This document shows, piece by piece, positions 38,724 to 52,645 of a stretch of 64,000 nucleotides of DNA. How positions within the stretch are numbered: position 1 is the first letter of the stretch; each line of letters begins with the position of its first letter. The notes under the pieces are model-generated. The model saw nothing but the letters and a program-made list of their open reading frames with translations, ran no database searches and was not told the origin of the DNA. Position numbers and translations under genes: made by a program. The stretch lies in contig JAPEIS010000001.1 of NCBI GenBank assembly GCA_029531795.1, positions 1,612,001 to 1,676,000 on the forward strand, read 5' to 3'. The stretch is from Sclerotinia nivalis (taxonomy: Eukaryota; Ascomycota; Leotiomycetes; Helotiales; Sclerotiniaceae).

Positions 38724-41700
38724 TTATACAACAGTCATCATATGCATTCGTTGACCCAAACTTCTTGTTGGTGAAGAATCAATCGAGCCGCTCAGCATAG
38801 AGTTGTTGCTATGACTTCGAGGGAGGTGTTTTGGAGGAGATGACATTGGGTCTGTGAATACGCGAGTGAAGGCCGGGCTTGACTCGCGATGAGGTGTAGA
38901 CACTGGACTTTGGATAGTGCCATCGGTTTCGCGAATGATGTCGGCCAGTTTTCGACTCAAAACAGAGGCACGATGAACCAAGTCACGTAGACTGGTTGTG
39001 TCAAACGGCATCTTGTTTGAAGATTGCTCAGCCATGTCTGATAGCCAAGGATCCGAAGTAGAGCGGTGTTGATGCATCGTTTCCATGACTGTCCGAGCAA
39101 CCTCAGCTGCGGTCTTTGCACTTGAAGAACGAATAGGAGCCAACGGAGGACGCAAGCCATCTCTGGTGGGAGGGTTATGAATGACAGTCCCAGCTCCAAA
39201 GATATCATCATCGGGTGAAAATACCGAACGTCGTCGAACAGGACTACCGTCATAGACGTGTCCGGATGGTTTGCCAAAACGGTTCAAAACCTCCATGGGA
39301 ACATCTGGTATAGCGACATCCTCAGCGCCCGGGCCACGATCGATGAACTTGTCGTTCAAGTCGTGATTGACAGAGATAGATATAGGAGAGTGGGGAGGTG
39401 ATAAAGTAGGATCCTCTTCGTCTGGCACAGCTAGGGCAATAATTCCTTCAGCTTCCTTCCACAATTGTGCCGATGGTCCATTTATCAAGTCCTTATCCCG
39501 AGCCAAAAGACGTAACCTCTTGAGATCTTCGACGAGCAAACACACTTCTCGAATCTGGCCAACATGGCCAACGACATTGGCCTGGCTTGCTTGGATTGCT
39601 GGAGGCACGAACATGACACTGTTCTCGATATTATCATTGCCATCCTCAAGGCCACCTTCATCATTGGATTCGAAGTCGAAATCGTTATCCCAGTCCTCAC
39701 TAACCCCTTTCGCGCCCAAACCCCAGGTACCGAATTTCGGTGTCAATTTCGTGTGGTCGCGCTGATTATTGAGATCGGGAACTACAGGAACACTTTGACT
39801 TCTGATATGCAATGGTGTGGGGCCCTTTCGCCCAACAGTTCGCCCACCTCGTCCATTGAGGGGAAGATGTTTCACATGTGCTGTCCTAGGTCGAGCGGAA
39901 CATCCAAGTAGATCTTTCTCCGATGTAGATGGTTCAGACCAATCGAATAAATTGCTCTTGGGTCGTTCAGCATAATGATTACCGTTCGTGGAACCACTAT
40001 AGGTAACTTCTGCAAGTGCTTCTCGGGTTATTGGACTGACCCGACGACCAGTCAAGCCATTGGGTGGTGAAAGCTGGTTTCCAGCTTCCATGTTTTCGTT
40101 GTCTTCATCTCGAGTCCAATCCTCATCCTCTTCATCATTATCCAAGGTAAGTGTGGCGAGTTCTGTTGAAGCGATAGAAAAACTCGGTGGCGAGGCGGGA
40201 ATAGTTTCAACTGCATCTACAAAATGTGCCGATTTGTTCATGGCCACCTCGACAGAAACTTCTGTAACTTTTACTGGCGTTGCTTGGCTTTCATCTTCCT
40301 CGATAATACGGTGTTCAATTTCACCAAAGGCTCCATTAGCCATCAGATCGTGAATTGAAAGTCTCTTTGTCTTTGCATGTCCGTTGACACTTGCGTTATT
40401 CGGGGGAGACTCGTCAAACATTGAGTCGAGAGGCGTATTTTGCGAACGTAAACTGCTTGTGGCTCCCGACCTAAGTGAATCATACACTGTCTCACTTTGG
40501 AAATCCATATCTTCATCTTCACCAGAAGCGAACCCCCTCATCTCATTGTCTGAACCAATCAACGTCGAAGCTCTGTCTCCCAATTCTGACATGCCATGTT
40601 TCGAACTCAAGGTACCGTAATATGGCGATGAACAATTTGTTGATCCAGGAACCGCAGAAGAAAAAGAGGTTGCAGCAGTCTTAGACATTGGTAGAGGTGA
40701 ACTAGGACTTCGAAGCGGGGCTGACGATGAGGACGATGACATGCCCAAACGAGCTAGGTCGAGGTTAAAAGTTGATAGTCGATTGAGAGGTGGCAATGGC
40801 GACGATGTGTTTCTTCGTGGAGCGTAATTTAAATGGGTAAAAGGATCCGTTGGCGACACTGGAGAAAAATCTTCGATTGGAGAGCGAGGCTCTCTTTGAA
40901 AAACCATTTGATCCATGGCCGGTCGAGAGTGGTATGGGGCTGGACCATTTGCAGAAACAGACAGCCTTCCTGTATTGAATGGTAGAGGTGCAGAAACATG
41001 ACGCCTGCCAGCCTGTGTAGTCTCTGTACTTCGTTTTTTATTCCTCAAACTTCCTGCCCTAGATATCCATGTGGTTGGTGAGCTGAAGTGCATAGAGAGT
41101 GACCGCCTTGGGGGCTTATGATCTTCCAAATCGTCTCCTTCCAGAGGTGAGCTTGGAGGTTCTTCCATGGTACTTTGATCAATTGGCTCATCACAAGGAA
41201 CGCCGTCTTCGTCGTAATACCCTTCCATTTCTTCAGTCGACACAGTGATTAGGTATGGTTTTACCAAAGTCGGTCTAACTGTATGATCTGGCATAACTCG
41301 TTTTGAGGTCCAGAGAAAGTTATGCACATTCCCATCTCCTGATCTCCCGGTGGATCTTTCATAGGAAAATTTGGTTGGTCGAGAGTTGAAATACATCCGC
41401 CATGAGCTGCGCGGTGATTCAGTGAATTTCCTTGATGGCGTACCTTGTGTGGATACCGTTGACCGCCTTGGGGCAGTGGGACGCGCTTGTGTATTCGTTC
41501 CTGGAGCATCTTCTATGAATCGCTGCTGCAGCGTAACCGAACGCTGATGACTGGTAGCTGGTCTCCGTAAGGTCGGTACCTGCGACTTTGACCCACTCGA
41601 AACTGTTCCACTGCGATTCCTTTCCGATGTTTGCCTCTTTACCAGTTTGTTCGGAGGTTGTTGTGTCGGACTGTCCCGAGGAGATGACAGTATAGGTGCC

Positions 41701-42393
41701 GCAGATCCGTGGGAGAATGTAAGAGAAGGCGATTCTGGCGCAATACTTGATCTAGGACTACTATTTCCCGATATTGGTAGAGATAACTTCCGAATCCAGG
41801 AACCGCGAGATGATACAGAATCCCCAACAACTTCTTCCCCCGAAACCTCATTGTGCCCATCCCCCGATCGAAGAAGTGACCATCTTCGCGCAGCGCCGTT
41901 TTGCGATGTTGTTGGAGAGTCGAGTCTTGCATTCGAGGGACGTCGCAGGAATGCTGTCAAGGTTTGGGAGGTAGGGGTAGATGAGGAACCGGTCGCATCA
42001 GGAGTATTGCGACTTTCTGGAGTAGCCATGGTAGAACTCGTAGGGGGTCTTGAGATGGTAGACGGTGTACCTAAATTAGAAAAATCGTCCACATCTGTAA
42101 TAATATCTCTAGGTTTCCTTTTCTTCGAGGAAGTGCGAGAGGGAGGAGTCGAATGGTCTGGTCTTCCCAATGCCAGGCCAGCAGCTGCGACACCGACGGT
42201 ACTTGAAGCAACAAGCTATAAAAAGGAGAAATAATTGTTAGCTTTAAAAGTTACAACTTCAAGTGAATGAAGAAATGTTGTAAGGATGTCGAGACTTATG
42301 CAGGGAGACCAATGGCTGAACTTGAACGAGGAACCATAAGATATCATTAAATTTAAGAATGTAGATGGAACTCACACTGGGAATGGTCTTCAT
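38724..42393 (-). CDS. Large Ser/Pro-rich conserved fungal protein, function unknown
   Basis: Two exons on the minus strand, 42393-42376 (MKTIPS only) and 42215-38724, give 1169 residues. The 160-bp intron has GTGAGT and TATAG ends, and joining it gives MKTIPSLVASSTVGVAAAGL, a hydrophobic stretch just before a basic RTSSKKRKPRD patch. Most of the chain is disordered and rich in Ser, Pro and Thr. Ordered-looking islands are SPRSSWRMYFNSRPTKFSYE (near residue 275), the acidic SEDWDNDFDFESNDEGG (near 850) and a Leu-rich helix QIREVCLLVEDLKRLRLLA directly after it. The DWDxDFDF acidic motif loosely recalls septation-network scaffolds such as Byr4/Bfa1, but I cannot support that identity. Many SP sites suggest phosphorylation. 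It has the look of a conserved cytoplasmic or nuclear scaffold. Confidence 0.88.
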
Positions 42394-45300
42394 CTTTCAC
42401 TATTGCTTACACCACTACCAAGAAGGAGAAGAAGTAACGGAGGAAAAGTCGTAATCGTCAAGAACCTCATGAGCATCGTAATGATTCCATACCAAGCGGA
42501 ATTTATCGTTTTGGGTGGTGAAGGAGGTTGAAAGTAAGAGAGGGAGTGGTAGCGGGTGTGTGTGTGGAGAGTTCTTCAGAAGGAATGGGGTTTGGGGGGT
42601 GGAATTGCTCCAAAACACCCAAGTCAACAGTAGGTAAATAAACACTAAAAAGTTCAGATGATAGAAGTTCTTTCTTTTTCAATGTTTTGAAAGTAATAGT
42701 AATTGTGAAAGTTTTTTTTTTTTTAGTTTTTTGGTCGAAGGGGTAAAATGTAATGTAGTACAAATTCTTTTTGCTTTTCTCGAATGATACAAAAAAAGGG
42801 AAAGAATTGAATATGGAGTTGGTTGAATTGAATGTTCTGAAAATATGTGGTGGTTTGTATTGTGAAGTAGTAGTACCTCGTGGTAGTGGCAGTGGTAGTA
42901 GTAATAAAAAAGAGAGTGTAATACAGTACGGTAAAAGTTACAAACGCACAGAAGAGTTGTGAGGAGGAGGATTGAGGAATTGAATGTATGAATGTATATT
43001 CAGAATGTATGAACGAACTGCCCCCCGCGTTGAATGGAATGGGTGAGAAGCTGAAATGAAATGATGGGTAGGTAGGCACAGGAAGAAAGTTCAAGTTACC
43101 AGCTACCCAGCTACCCAGCAGTTCGCGGTATGTGGTATGTGGTTTGCGGTTTGCGGTATGCGAAAGGCTTTTGGTTCGTTGAATTTTGTAGGTAAATAAT
43201 AGCTACCATCTAAAAGCGTTTTTGGAATAGATGGATTTCCGGGAGTTAAGTCAAAAATGGAAAAGTATCATTTCGTTCATTCAATTGGATGGCTGATGGA
43301 AATATATAAATTAATTAAACCTTACCACTACAGACTAACTACTACTCTACTACTCTACTACTTTTCCCTTTTCCTTACCCGTACTAAGATAAATAGTCTT
43401 TCTAGATTCCGCCAAGCTTAAATCATAATTACGGGTCTTATACCTAGGTAGTGGATTCTTCATTGCATTTAGACCAGCATTAGAATTTATTCAAAAGTGT
43501 GAATTGAGATCTCCACTTATTTGGCTTGATCCTATTGGTTCAAGCTCCATCGACCCGCGTTTATTTAAGTAGGAGGTCTTTCCCTGTATCTTATCCAAAG
43601 GTACCCATCAATATGATTGAAAATAAAAGTACCGATCATTGGTCATGGCTACTTATCCAAGCTTCACATTTGAGCTGGAGGTACTAGGAATGTATGAGTA
43701 CCTGCCTAGTACATATCATTTCTCAATTATATACCTACTTCATATGGTTCGTGAAGCGATCGATTGACCATAACAACGAGATCAAAAAACCGGGATAAGA
43801 AAGTTCTGTCGTTTACATGTACCCGTCCCATCTCACATCCCATTTCATACGGAAGAAAGGAATACTTATCTACTAGTTCATTCTTTTCAATATATTCACT
43901 GCAACTATACGAATACTCTCGTCCGACTGATCTTACTTGCGCACCCAAGAACCAAGATTCACTCTTCACTGTCCCGAAAGAATGTCAAACGTAAAACTAG
44001 ATCATCCATACGATTCTAAGTATCTGTACCTATCCAGTGAATTTAGCTTCATCATTCGGTTATCTAGACAAGAATACTGGAAGGGTTCCTAAGTGAGATG
44101 AGACTATACAATTGTTGAACAGACATTCGTAGATATACTTAACCTCCAGTCAAAGTCCATAGACATCGAAGGTTTCGATACTTCTCAAGACTGCCAACAG
44201 AAACTAATAATGGACTTTCCAGCAGATATCTTAAAGCATTGAAAATATCGATTTCTTGAAACCTTGACAGCATCAAAAACATCTCACAACACAAACATTA
44301 TGCGGGCCGGCCAGTTTTCAAGAGGAAAGATAATCTCTGCCTTTAATTTTCGACCATGTTTACATCCTGAAACAAGCGAGGGATATTCTGGGGTTACCGG
44401 AATATCAATGGTACAGATCTGGTTCACGAGTCAACGAGATCGTGGAAGGCCATTTCCAGCATACAATGCATTTCGCAACTTCTTCTTCTTTTTCGATATA
44501 GTAATTTCATGAAAGTAACAAGTTTACATCTATCTGGGCTGAGGACATTGTATCACAAACGTAGAGATCTTCCTTCGCCAAGATCATAAAGTTATAATAC
44601 TGCATACTGTTTCTTTCTGTTACCCAGGCTCTATATATTTTTACTGCGGCCAGCGTCGGCATATCTCATGAATATCTATTCATCCGAAGTCTTTATATAA
44701 CACCACTGTGCAACCAGTCCATATGTTTCGCGGGAAGCATGGAAGAAGACGTGGTTGATAGTACAAAGTATGCTCGTTTCAGATGCCGACTAATTCATTT
44801 TCCGCCGCCATGCAGCCAGCTTACGGGCTTTTCGATATGACAATTCGGCAAGGCTCTTTTGGGATAATTGAATCATTGAAGTCTTATTATTGACAATCAA
44901 TCAATGGCGGAAATACAATCCCCTGGTATAGATTGCTATCCTTCCGAAATGGCTGTCGTGTAAAAAGTAAACATCTAATGTGATGACTTCAATTGTTATG
45001 ATTTTCCGAATATGAACAAAGTTCCGAACAAGGCTCAGAGCCGCTTCTATTCACCAACACGCCAGGGGTTTCTATGGCGGGATAGTTCTTTTTAATCGAT
45101 TACGAATGGCTAAATAACTAGATGCTGGATGCTGTACAGGTTACAAACTAATATTTTAGTTGCTTTAGATGCCTTTTAGATGGGAATTGTAAGCACGCAC
45201 GGGCTTCAAGGTAACCAAAACCCCAACCCCTCTTCGTGTGAGGGGTTGTGATCATCATGACATCGGCTTGTGCATTGAGCAATGAGGGGGAGGCAAAAAA

Positions 45301-48300
45301 TGCTCGGAGTAATCGCCGGGTGTAGAGTTAACTCATCATACCATTTTGTTTGATGCGAGATATCCCATACAGCCCATAAATTTGAGGATTTGGAAACGGG
45401 AACTTGCTTGATTGCTTGCTTGATGCATCGCATTGCATTGGAGGATCACTTTTACGATGATGATGTATCCCATACCCAAAAGAAAAGCAAAACAAACGAA
45501 TCACTAGATATCATTTGTTTATTTGGCACCCCAGAAAGCTTCTTCCCCGTCATTGTTGATAGACTCGCGTGTTTGATTGTCCAATCAAGGAGTGTAGATG
45601 CAAAAGATCCATTGCCGTACAGCCTTCTCACTAACCCTGTCCCTGCTTGCATGTCGCCATCTTTCGAACCAAGATTCATTCCAGGAAGTACGAGCGAATA
45701 GAGTAATGCGCCGGGCTTTTCAGCTGGTCGCTTTTTGATTGATGTCAAACAAGGAGACCTGATAGCTAAGTTTCAACGGATAGCTCATCTTGTAATCTTG
45801 TTCCTCGATCTCCTGTCTAAGTTGTCTTGTTCTGAGAAGAATAACAAACCGGTCAAGTCCGACTGTCCGAATAATACTATTGTCCTCAACGGCGGGCACG
45901 CTTTGACAATATACTAAGTGAGAAATGATAGAAGGGAAGCCTTTCGTTTACTTCTACGCATTCTAGCGGAGATAAACGAGGATAAGGCTAAGATCCAAGA
46001 ATATGGCATGATGAGAACAAACAAGTGCGGCTTAGAATGCTGTACCTCCAATATAGCGAGACATTTTCTCACAACCCACTGCACGCTTCTTCCTTCCAAC
46101 ATGGTATTCATTCCTACAACTGACCGAATTGCTTCCTGCATCATCATTCATACATGAATAGATGGATGAGAGAAACGCAAGCTGTGAAGATCTGTACATA
46201 CAGTACTTGATACTCAAAACGGCACCTCACATATCAAAAAAGTGCAAAGGTCAAGGTCCCTACATAACCAAAACTCCCATGTATAATTTTACCGCCGAGC
46301 TAGGTCTACCCCTTCCACCTCTCTCCCTTTCTCCCGGAATTTGACATCTGACAACTCATACCTACATAACACCCATCATCCATCATCCTTTACAAATTAC
46401 GACCGCACGCACGCCACGGAAATCTTTCCGACTCCATCAAACTATGTTTTCAATGGATAAGTCTCCGAAAAACAAGCTTCCTCAGAAAACACAACATCCA
46501 AATATTTCCCTCCAAAAATAAAAAATATCATTGAAAAATTATTGGATAGCCTTCTTTTGGTAGCTCCATACTCATCAATTATCTGCAGCCACACATATGC
46601 ATCCCAATTCCCACAGCTGGTTTGGTACGAAGCGTACCTATTATTATTCGTACCATACATTTCATAGGTGGAATCGAAGATTTCGAGATCCGTGGATCGT
46701 ACGGAATAGGAAATGGGGCTTCGGCGACATACTGTACTCCGTGTATCGATATGTAGAGATTTACCTTGCTTGCATCTAGCAAAGCCACTTGTGGATATTA
46801 TCAATGGGGATTGCCAATTTTCGCACACTGTTTTTATGGAGAAGAGAATGCCTTGATTGTTGAATCTTCTAGGGAAAGTCGCGTTTTGGAAAATACGCGT
46901 TAGATTCGTGTCTTTGACATTTCGATGGAGTTTCTTTTCTTGAGAATTGGGATGGGTTTATCTTATGGCGGTTTCTCATCTAAACTTACTATCAGACTAT
47001 AACGACAAATATGCTCCGATCAGAATATATCAGATGAAACAGTAATTAACAATATAACGCATCGCCGTTCCTCATCGCCGTTGTATATTCAAGTTGTTCA
47101 TATAGTGCCGTCTAGGTATCTGTACCTAAATACCTAACCGTACTGACGTAAACAAATCATTCTGTCCATCACCGCCTCTTTAATTTCTCATCCCCAAGGG
47201 ATCTTTTCAAACCCATCCATAAATCAACCCAATCCCTCAGATTAAGTATGCAGCACGAAAGCTCATGCAGCTTCATCAACGATCAATCCAATAAGGATTT
47301 GCAAATTGCGTCATAACATTCTAATAATAAGAAAACCATATGCATCTCATCTTACTAAGGTATCTTCCCTCCCTTGCATCCAAAAATCATTAGTTTTCCG
47401 CCCATCTATGGCTTCAGAAGATGATAATTGGGTCGCGACGCCCCATTTTCCGAAGAAAGGGAAGAAATGTTATGATTGCTGGGGAAATGAAAAGAGGGAT
47501 TTCATAATCCACCGTTGGCATGGGAAAGATTCAATAACTTTAGGTACCTACCTACCTAGGTAGAAGAGGAAAATTAAAATTACATTTTATCAACGTGTCA
47601 AATGGAACTATCACAAAGGTCGAGACTCTCCCGGCTTGAGAGAATAGATTATTTTGCCGCCCGTGCCTTTTTGGACCAATCGTGAAGGCATGTATAGAAT
47701 GAGCAAACGAACAAATGAAGATCTAATGAGCGAACGAACAGCCGAACGACCGAGTGAGTTGAAGGGTGCTATGGATGGTACTAACAACGTTTGTTTGGCA
47801 GCGGTTTGCTTCCCATCAAGTTGTTAAGCTTCATTGCTTAGAGATTGTGTTCCTCTCTATCTTTCTCGGGGTAGATGACCCATAATCCCGAATTCTTTGA
47901 ATCTGTTCAAAATGCCAGAAACTGTGATACTAGGTAGGCACTCAGGAATTGAAGAAGCCTTCTCAATGGACTCCACCTCCAATCAAACTTAGCTGATCCT
48001 CCCAGAGGCATACCAAATATCGGCCATGCCGGGTTGTCCAAACGGAAGTGGGTTTCTTGCCTTGGCAACCACCAGGGCCTTGTGGTCGTGCAATGTTGTG
48101 TTATCACATGATTGTTATACCACGTGCGACAGCTTTTGAGGGATTTCGTCCGAGGTCTTGCAATGTCATGGTTGCTATGTTACCCCTACTTTGTATTTCC
48201 GGGCATTTGTTCCTGGGTCATTGACTGTGAGATTGATGGGGTGCACGGCATGTAAGGGAAAGTGAAGGTACAAGGTGTTTTCGGGAGCAAGGTATTTGTA

Positions 48301-49749
48301 TCTGTGTCTGTTATTCGATCTCTAGAACTTGCATGATGGCTCGATTTCCGGAGGTCAGGAAATAGTTCAGGAAATATCGAAGACCCTCAGCTTCAGCTCT
48401 TTATCTTCCATCTATCTTACTCCAATATTCGATTTCAATTAGCTAGCCTTTAATCATCAACATATTTTTATTTTCCCAAACCATCCATCTCATCAGTCCT
48501 ACGTCCCACAACCCCATCATGACCATCCTTCTTGTACCCGAATCCGGGACTTTCAACATGCACACTCTTTGCGGGCTCTTCGGGAATCAAACGTTACATC
48601 TCCCAGGTGCATAATACTCTACGAACCTCCAAAACCCCAGACGTCCCCAACTACACAGCTAGAAAATCCCTTCTGATGAATATCGAAGTACAAAATATAG
48701 TATTCGTGTCCCATAACCCCGAAATCATTCTCTCCAACACGGCCTACTTCTCGTGCAAACATGGCATTTTAAACACAGCATTCTTCATTCGCGTGCTCTT
48801 GACTCGGTCTGTGAATGCATATGTAGAGTATAGTACCCTCATATGCAAATGTACCTCTGTCATATCTTCGGCATTGTACTTGTGGTGCGCGAGCCTGATG
48901 ATCCCAACTATCTGTGAACCAAGCGGACGGGAGGTCCCTTGCCAAAATGCCGTTGTCGAGATTGCAATAAGTAGTTTAAACCTATGGGGACCTCAGGTTA
49001 GAAAGTTCATGGGATTTTTGGTGCACGGATGAGAATTAGCGATGGTGCTTTGGTAGGGGCTTTCGCTTCTAGATTTTTGGGGAACCTTACTGTTCCGCTT
49101 AGACGTCGTGCTAGTTCATTAGGATGGGTATAGTATATATTCGCGTTTGTTTCAGCTTGTCTTTGGATTTGTTGGCGAGCAATTTGGAGGTTCTGTGCAA
49201 GATGGCGGTGTACATGGTGATAGGGATTTCTATGTCCATGTTGATGTTGATTTCGATTGCATTAGATAATGAACTTGTTATTACCACGTCGTATCATGGT
49301 TTGATGTTGATTGTTCAAAGTTGGACGAATATTTTGAAGATTTATGAGCTTATAATGAATAGCCATCATAATCGTTGGGTTAAGACAAGAGATGTTGGAA
49401 ATTCGATCTGCTGAGCCTTCGGGCATGTAGGATCTTTACGTTGTTTTTACAGTCGATCAACACGTGTTAGTATACACTGATATCGAACATTGGGTTGCAT
49501 CAGTTCTGCTTCTAACCATATATACATTGTGCTTCGAGCTCCAGTGACACTCGATAGTGACAATATACCTATGTAACTGTGAGTAGTCTCATTTTGTCAT
49601 TCCAGTGCTCGTTATCACCAATGTTAGGACATTCGCAATATCAAAAGACAAAGGTATCGCTATGTATTTCTTGCAATCTGAGAATTCTACTGTGATATTT
49701 TACGTACAGCTCCATCTCCGCCTTCCATAAGCCCGTTTCCATTCTCACC
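42394..49749. other. 7.3-kb gene-free stretch
   Basis: The left end is the promoter and leader of the large Ser/Pro-rich gene. Beyond it no frame has convincing family content, and frames of 80-166 codons are scattered and overlapping. Small tandem duplications occur at 43099-43160 (CAGCTACC and GGTATGTGGT/GGTTTGCGGT units). 48.4-49.4 kb has a TATA-like/pyrimidine-rich lead before an ATG at 48519 that opens MTILLVPESGT and breaks after about 30 codons, so a decayed gene is possible there. The final 200 bases are the promoter of the gene at 49750. Confidence 0.45.
43099..43160. repeat. Short adjacent tandem repeats
   Basis: AGCTACCC is repeated twice, followed after a few bases by 10-base units of the type GGTATGTGGT and GGTTTGCGGT in about four imperfect copies. 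It lies upstream of the Ser/Pro-rich gene. Confidence 0.6.
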
Positions 49750-51415
49750 ATGAAGTTCTCAATAAATTGGCTCGTCCCCTTCTTAGGCACCTGGATTGCT
49801 TCAGTACAGTCTACTTGTCCAACAATCCTCGAGCCAGCATATCCTGCCCCATCCCTAGCAGCCGGGTGGTCAGCTCAATTAATCGCTCAAGGTCTAACTA
49901 AACCACGTACCATCCTCTTCGATACGAGTGGAGGCCTTCTAATTCTCCAACAAGGAGTCGGTATCGCCCATATAAAATGGACTGATGATGGGAGTACATG
50001 TTTACAAAACCCAGTGCAGACAATTGTTGTCAGTTCCACTGTTGTAGGTCTTCTTTTTCTGTGTCGAATGTGCTTGAGGGGGAATGGTGTGGTGATATGC
50101 TAATATACTTATGGCTGAATCATGGAATGGCTCTGAGCAATGATGGGAAAACACTGTATGCTCCATCGAGCAACAATGTATATGCATGGAACTACACAGC
50201 AGCAACCGGCACAGTAGGAAGCTCCAGCCAAATCATCATAACAAACAGTACGTCCCCCATCCTCTCTCCACATCACCCTAAACCCACCATCCCAAAGTGA
50301 CCAACGACGACTCCACCACCCGCTCCCTCCTCACCACCAAACTCACCCCCAACCAACTCCTCATCTCCAGAGGCACAACCCTCAACATCGACCGCGAAGC
50401 CGAACTCCTATCTACCGGCCACTGCCAACTAAAATCCTTCAACTTATCCACCATAACCCCCGAATCCACCCCCTACAACTTTACCACCTCAGGTCATCTC
50501 CTCGCCACCGGTCTCCGCAACTCAGTCGGTCTAGCCGAAGAACCCCATTTCGGTGGTATCTACTCTGTTGAAAACGGTCCCGGAAACATGACGCGTAATA
50601 ATATCGATATTCATCTTTATAACCCTGGCGAAGAGTTAAATTTCCACGGATACCTGAATGGAGGTTCCGAGGATCAAGGAGGAAATTATGGATTCCCGTA
50701 TTGTTTTGCCGTTTGGAATGAGACGGATGTGGGAGGGGGTTTGCTGGTGGGAGATCAGTTTAGTATGTTGCAGAATGCGACGAGTAATGATACTTGGTGT
50801 AATAATGCGGCGGTGCATGTTGCGCCTAAGTTGACGTTTGCAGCGCATTCGGCTCCGTGAGTTTGGGGGGGTTTTTTTTCGCGCTTTTGGAAGAGGATAA
50901 TTGCGAGCTGGGTTTGGAAAGAAAAAGAGGTGGAGAAGATTAGGGGAATAGAGGTTGAATGGATAAGCTGACTTGGGTGTGTGATTCTAGGTTAGATATG
51001 ATATTTTTAGCAAACGGAACAGAGGCTTTTATTAGTTTCCACGGTAGTTTGTATGTCTCATTTCTCATTCTCTTTCCCTCCCCTTCCCTCCCCCCTCCAA
51101 TCCCCTTCCCTTCTAAAACTAACTAACCTCCTCTTCCCAACCCCCAGAGAAACCACACCCCCCGTCGGCTATCGCATCTCTTCCATCACCTTCAACCCCA
51201 ACACCGGTCTTCCCATCTCACCCCCCACATCCACAGTATCCACCACTGATATCATCTCAAACTCAAACTCTTCATTTTGCCCAAGTAATTGTTTTAGACC
51301 GGTCAGTATGGCTTTAGATACGTTGGGTAGATTGTTTGTTAGTAGTGATGCTACGGGGGAGATTTGGGTTATGGTTAGGACGGGGAGTGTGGAGAAGGAG
51401 AGTGAGAGGATCTAG
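49750..51415 (+). CDS. Secreted glucose/sorbosone-dehydrogenase-like (beta-propeller) protein, splice of intron 1 uncertain
   Basis: Best model: exons 49750-50028, 50079-50247, 50298-50856, 50991-51050 and 51148-51415, 444 residues. MKFSINWLVPFLGTWIASVQ is a signal peptide, then PAYPAPSLAAGWSAQLIAQG, a typical start of fungal quinoprotein glucose/sorbosone dehydrogenase-like proteins. Family landmarks follow: LNHGMALSNDGKTLYA, LLISRGTTLNIDREAE, GLRNSVGLAEEPHFGGIYSV, NPGEELNFHGYLNG, LTFAAHSAPLDMIF, FISFHGS, CPSNCFRPVSMALD and LFVSSDATGEIWV. The exon 1-2 join is poor: the only in-frame intron (GTCAGT to TTGAG) leaves about 12 residues (GEWCGDMLIYLW) that the family lacks, and the expected acceptor just before LNHG reads GG. 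Oxidation of sugars or lactones outside the cell is inferred. Confidence 0.8.
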
Positions 51416-52645
51416 ATGGGGTCAAATGATGCTGAGAATTGTGTTGGGGAGAATGGGGAAGGGTGGTGGGAAGAGATGCAACAGGGATTGCGGGAACGGG
51501 TTGAAAGAATGGGATGCAGTAGGGCGTGGATGTGTGCTGGTACGGATATTATGGTGCAGGAAGGTAGTAAGCAGGTTGACCATCTATTAATATAACAATT
51601 TCTAGTTAAATGATGAGGGACAAAAGGCTCAACGATTTTTGATAGATAGGTTAATACTTCGTATAATCTGATCACTTTACCATATTGAAACAATCAGAAT
51701 TACACTCGAAGGAAATCCAAGATAAGAAATTAACTCTCGGGAATATAAATACAATATTAATGGTGATTTCCCGACAGCAATTCTACAAGTATATCCTCCT
51801 CGAAATAAATCAAAACGCAATTTATTCCACTTCTGATACGCACAACTGTGAATAATAGTGATAGAATCATGACGAGATTGGTGCTATATCTAATATTTCA
51901 TTGTCGCCATTTCTATTAATATGATAATAAGCTACCTATTGGTAGGTAGTTAGTTATATGGTCTACAATGAATACCTAGAATATTTACATTTCGATACTA
52001 AAGGTCAATAACCCGCACTAAGAATTTCTCGCCGTGTAGGGTTTCCCTCCTCGAGCTTCTACTCTTCTTTTTTCGACTTTTGGTAAGGACTAAAATAAGA
52101 TTGTTTCGATATACTATGCTAGACTATAACCAAACTGAGATTCATAGGCCGGATTGTGAATTGGTTTGGAGGGCATTGGAGGAGGGATTGATCGAGTGAT
52201 ATTTACCCACCCATTCATTAACACGATATCGATGAATAAAATGAATCACACGCCAAATTTAAGTTTGAAGGAATGTGAATTTGGCAGATCTGAATTCGGA
52301 CATGGTAAAGTGTAATAAGGCCTAGACATATATAGCCCTCCTTTTATATACCGATACATTAAACCCCCTCCTCCCTACCCCCTATTCCATTTTCGGTAAG
52401 AATTACTGTTAGATTCATTGAATTACTGAATTTAGCGGCACCGAATCCATTTAAAACCAATTGCCGAAATGTGAAATCATACCTGGGACCCGCCACACGT
52501 TAGCCACACGCTAACAATTCCATTCTCTCCCACGTATAAACTTTGGGCAATTCCCTTTACTTTCGTTACAATTGCATTCTTCCAATAATTATTTCTTAGA
52601 CAATAGACAAAGTATCACAACGATTTGATCATTATCCACAACACA
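51416..52645. other. Spacer without supported gene
   Basis: 1.2 kb, AT-rich, with no frame of interest. A pair of near-identical GTTAGCCACACG/TAACAA motifs occurs around 52498-52517, about 135 bases before the next ATG. Confidence 0.5.

Noticed and set aside
48532..49032. 166-codon plus-strand frame
   Set aside because: It is Cys/Ser/Ile-rich with no motif, and an ATG just upstream in another frame looks like a better (but broken) start. Not supportable.
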